Origin: DASREM01 sp035652095
GTDB lineage: Bacteria; Acidobacteriota; Terriglobia; Terriglobales; Acidobacteriaceae
DNA: 64,000 nucleotides
Direction of reading: 5' to 3'
Assembly (NCBI GenBank): GCA_035652095.1
Contig: DASREM010000019.1
Coordinates: forward strand, 40,003-104,002
Shown: positions 60,247 through 64,000 of the stretch, one piece after another
How positions within the stretch are numbered: the first letter of the stretch is position 1
Layout: each line of letters begins with the position of its first letter
The notes under the pieces: generated by a model
The model's input: only the letters and a program-made list of their open reading frames with translations
What the model was told of the DNA's origin: nothing
The model's database searches: none
Made by a program: the position numbers and the translations under genes

Positions 60247-60656
60247 TGTAAGGTTCCGCGAGTCAAGTCTAGCTTGCTTATACGAGGCGACTTTCGCTGC
60301 GCAGCGAATGCCTGCGAAAAAGCCGAGATCAGAGGCTGAGCTTTACAGTAACAACGTCTTCCAATTAAAGTTGAAGACGCCCTCGCTGAAACGTCCGGCG
60401 ATCACCTTTCCGTCCTTTGAGGATCTCCTGAGCGCGGCATTTGCTCGGAGCCGTGAAAGGCTATGCAGGACAAGCTGACGAAACGGAGTGCCTCCCGATG
60501 AGGGCCTGGCGCCACCGTCGAAAGCGTTAGTCAGAACGGGAAATTCAAAGATTCTCTTACGCGCTGATGTGCGTTAAGAAGCATGGTCGGCGGTTCACGC
60601 CTCCAGCCTGGATCCAGACAGACCGGGTAAAGCAGCAGCCAGCGCCCAACCGATGT

Positions 60657-60675
60657 CGCGCCATGTCTTGGCGCG
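60657..60675 (+). other. Hairpin immediately upstream of rpsL
   Basis: Perfect 7-bp stem CGCGCCA / TGGCGCG with a 5-nt loop. It ends 19 nt before the AGGAGC Shine-Dalgarno of rpsL, so could affect initiation. Confidence 0.5.
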
Positions 60676-60709
60676 TAAGGAAGAGCGCGGCTCAAGGAGC
60701 GGCAAAAGA

Positions 60710-61084
60710 GTGCCTACTTTTAATCAGTTAGTGAAGGCCGGCCGGCGGCGGCCACGGTACAAGACGGCCAGTCCGGCGTTGCAGGCGTGCCCGCAGAAGC
60801 GCGGCGTCTGCACTCGTGTGTACACCCAGACGCCGAAAAAGCCGAACTCGGCTCTCCGTAAAGTGGCCCGGGTGCGACTGACGAACGGGATCGAAGTTAC
60901 CACCTACATTCCCGGCGTCGGCCATAACCTGCAGGAGCACTCGATCGTGCTCATTCGCGGAGGCCGTGTGAAAGACCTTCCCGGCGTTCGCTATCACGTG
61001 GTACGCGGCACGCTCGACGCAGTCGGAGTCGCCAACCGCAAACAGAGCCGGTCGAAATACGGAGCCAAACGGCCCAAGGCGTAA
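60710..61084 (+). CDS. rpsL: 30S ribosomal protein S12
   Basis: 124 aa from the GTG at 60710 (AGGAGC upstream). The longer frame at 60653 adds 19 residues without homology. The protein begins VPTFNQLVKAGRRRP and ends KQSRSKYGAKRPKA. Decoding-site segments are wild type: TPKKPNSALRKV (Lys at the streptomycin-resistance position) and KDLPGVRYH. First gene of the str operon. Confidence 0.98.
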   Translation: MPTFNQLVKAGRRRPRYKTASPALQACPQKRGVCTRVYTQTPKKPNSALRKVARVRLTNGIEVTTYIPGVGHNLQEHSIVLIRGGRVKDLPGVRYHVVRGTLDAVGVANRKQSRSKYGAKRPKA

Positions 61085-61099
61085 CGAAACTTGATGTAC

Positions 61100-61121
61100 G
61101 AGACGCAGTTGACTGCGTCTC
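61100..61121 (+). other. Hairpin in the rpsL-rpsG space
   Basis: Perfect 10-bp arms GAGACGCAGT (61100-61109) and ACTGCGTCTC (61112-61121), with a 2-nt centre. It sits in the 79-nt rpsL-rpsG gap, the region where S7 represses the str mRNA in E. coli. A dispersed-repeat origin is equally possible. Confidence 0.55.
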
Positions 61122-61163
61122 CCGGGCGGCGCCAGCGCCGTCTCTACGGAGCAAAGAGCGAAC

Positions 61164-61634
61164 ATGCCTCGAAAAGGACATATTGCAAAGCGCGGAGTGG
61201 ATGCCGATCCGATTTACAACTCGGACCTGGTGACCAAGTTCATCAATTCCATGATGTGGGGCGGCAAGAAGAGCACCGCCGAGGGCATCTTCTACGAAGC
61301 TCTCAACCGCCTGCAGCAAAAGGGTGGCGATGAGGCCATCAAGCTGTTCAAGAAGGCCGTCGAGAACACCAAGCCCCTGCTGGAAGTGAAGACTCGCCGC
61401 GTGGGCGGTGCCAACTACCAGGTGCCTGTCGAAGTCAATCCCGATCGTCGCACTTCGCTTGCGATTCGCTGGATCCTGACCTACTCCCGTGGACGCGGTG
61501 AGAAGGGAATGATCGATAAGTTGAGCAACGAATTGCTCGACGCCGCCAACAATCGCGGCGCCTCGATCAAGAAGAAAGAGGACGTCCACCGCATGGCGGA
61601 AGCCAACAAGGCCTTCGCGCACTATCGCTGGTAA
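61164..61634 (+). CDS. rpsG: 30S ribosomal protein S7
   Basis: 156 aa, standard length. MPRKGHIAKRGVDADP start; core KFINSMMWGGKKSTAEGIFY, VENTKPLLEVKTRRVGGANY and C-terminal AEANKAFAHYRW. Binds the 3' major domain of 16S rRNA, and in E. coli also represses its own operon. Second gene of the str operon. Confidence 0.98.
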   Translation: MPRKGHIAKRGVDADPIYNSDLVTKFINSMMWGGKKSTAEGIFYEALNRLQQKGGDEAIKLFKKAVENTKPLLEVKTRRVGGANYQVPVEVNPDRRTSLAIRWILTYSRGRGEKGMIDKLSNELLDAANNRGASIKKKEDVHRMAEANKAFAHYRW

Positions 61635-61673
61635 CAGGTTTAGTTTCGAGCCCCAGAAAGAGCAGAGAAAGAC

Positions 61674-63761
<2,088 letters not shown>

Positions 63762-63773
63762 TTTAGAGCAACA

Positions 63774-63816
63774 GCCGGCGGGATGCCGGCGTACCAACGG
63801 CCGGCAATGAGCCGGC
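63774..63816. repeat. Four clustered GCCGGC palindromes before tuf
   Basis: GCCGGC occurs at 63774-63779, 63785-63790, 63800-63805 and 63811-63816, in the 71-nt fusA-tuf space. Several alternative hairpins can form, ending 17 nt before the tuf ATG and a few nt before its GAGGAAAG ribosome site. Confidence 0.75.
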
Positions 63817-63832
63817 GCGAAGAGGAAAGAAA

Positions 63833-64000
63833 ATGGCGAAAGAGAAATTTGAGCGCACTAAGCCGCACTGCAACGTTGGGACGATCGGGCACATTGATCA
63901 CGGCAAGACCACGCTGACGGCGGCGATCACCAAGGTGTTGTCCAAGCACAACCCCAAGATCCAGTTCCGGTCGTTCGATTCGATCGACAACGCACCGGAA
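63833..64000 (+). CDS. tuf: Elongation factor Tu, partial (N-terminus)
   Basis: 56 codons visible; cut by the window end. MAKEKFERTKPHCNVGTIGH then IDHGKTTLTAAITKVL (G1 P-loop), continuing into switch I. GAGGAAAG lies 6 nt before the ATG. Delivers aminoacyl-tRNA to the ribosome. Fourth gene of the str operon. Confidence 0.97.
   Translation, partial: MAKEKFERTKPHCNVGTIGHIDHGKTTLTAAITKVLSKHNPKIQFRSFDSIDNAPE

Larger units (their letters stand above)
59987..60709. other. Long leader/intergenic region upstream of the str operon
   Basis: About 720 nt between the propeller lipoprotein start and rpsL. It holds the promoter at 60218-60246 and the hairpin at 60657-60675. A frame at 60308-60478 (56 aa, MPAKKPRSEAELY...) has no ribosome site or family and is doubtful. 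Nothing else recognised; a long r-protein leader is likely. Confidence 0.5.

Noticed and set aside
60308..60478. Small ORF in the str leader (56 aa)
   Set aside because: No ribosome site, no recognised family and it lies in a region likely to be an untranslated leader.

Overview
The window looks like chromosomal DNA of an acidobacterium (Acidobacteriota, Terriglobia/Koribacter-like). This rests on a very large Oar-type TonB-dependent receptor, ASPIC/UnbV and TPR proteins, several AlkP-superfamily 'sulfatase'-TPR fusions, cell-surface lipoproteins with bacterial Ig-like or beta-propeller domains, moderately high GC and many GTG/TTG starts. The placement is inferred from gene content; no 16S gene is present. 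There is no prophage, no intact insertion sequence and no CRISPR array. The only mobile-element trace is a decayed REP-associated transposase fragment with REP-like palindromes next to a tRNA-Val gene.

Layout. 1-13.8 kb: an envelope cluster of three sulfatase-like/TPR proteins (one cut by the window edge), a TPR protein, an Oar-type receptor, an ASPIC/UnbV protein and its translationally coupled TPR partner. 14-17 kb: small genes (helical hypothetical, DinB, ICMT-like methyltransferase, Kelch protein, small membrane protein). 17-23.4 kb, minus strand: a TauD-like dioxygenase, then an operon of small CxxC protein, NuoE-like, NuoF-like, a cysteine-rich HoxU-like ferredoxin and an FMN glutamate-synthase-like protein. 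That operon resembles a soluble NADH diaphorase coupled to an unknown FMN enzyme. 23.6-36 kb: MDR reductase, SpoIIE-type phosphatase, thioredoxin reductase, CDF transporter, aldo-keto reductase, UBP zinc finger, proline dehydrogenase, SirB1 protein and a secreted phospholipase-C-like lipoprotein. 36-38 kb: ECF sigma factor, anti-sigma factor and DUF3106 protein. 38-38.8 kb: REP/RAYT relic and tRNA-Val(CAC). 39-50.5 kb: EAL/HDOD protein, an RG-rich receiver-like protein, HIT, Sel1, RlpA, a matrixin operon, MutY, a peroxiredoxin-like protein, a kynureninase-like enzyme and an amino-acid permease. 50.6-57.8 kb: TPR-GAF-degenerate GGDEF protein, a thiolase/HBD/crotonase acyl-CoA module, a VOC-lumazine synthase fusion and nusB. 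57.8-64 kb: beta-propeller lipoprotein, then the str operon rpsL-rpsG-fusA-tuf (tuf cut by the window edge).

How it fits together. Core genes (str operon, nusB-ribH, mutY, trxB) are interspersed with lineage-specific envelope modules. The most unusual assembly is the NuoE/NuoF/HoxU-like/GltS-like operon. It lacks the other complex I subunits, any GltD and a glutaminase domain, and its GltS-like subunit lacks the usual 3Fe-4S cysteine motif. A TGTGA-N6-TCACA type (Crp/Fnr family) palindrome lies 86-109 nt upstream of the dioxygenase, this operon and the proline dehydrogenase, which suggests a shared regulon.
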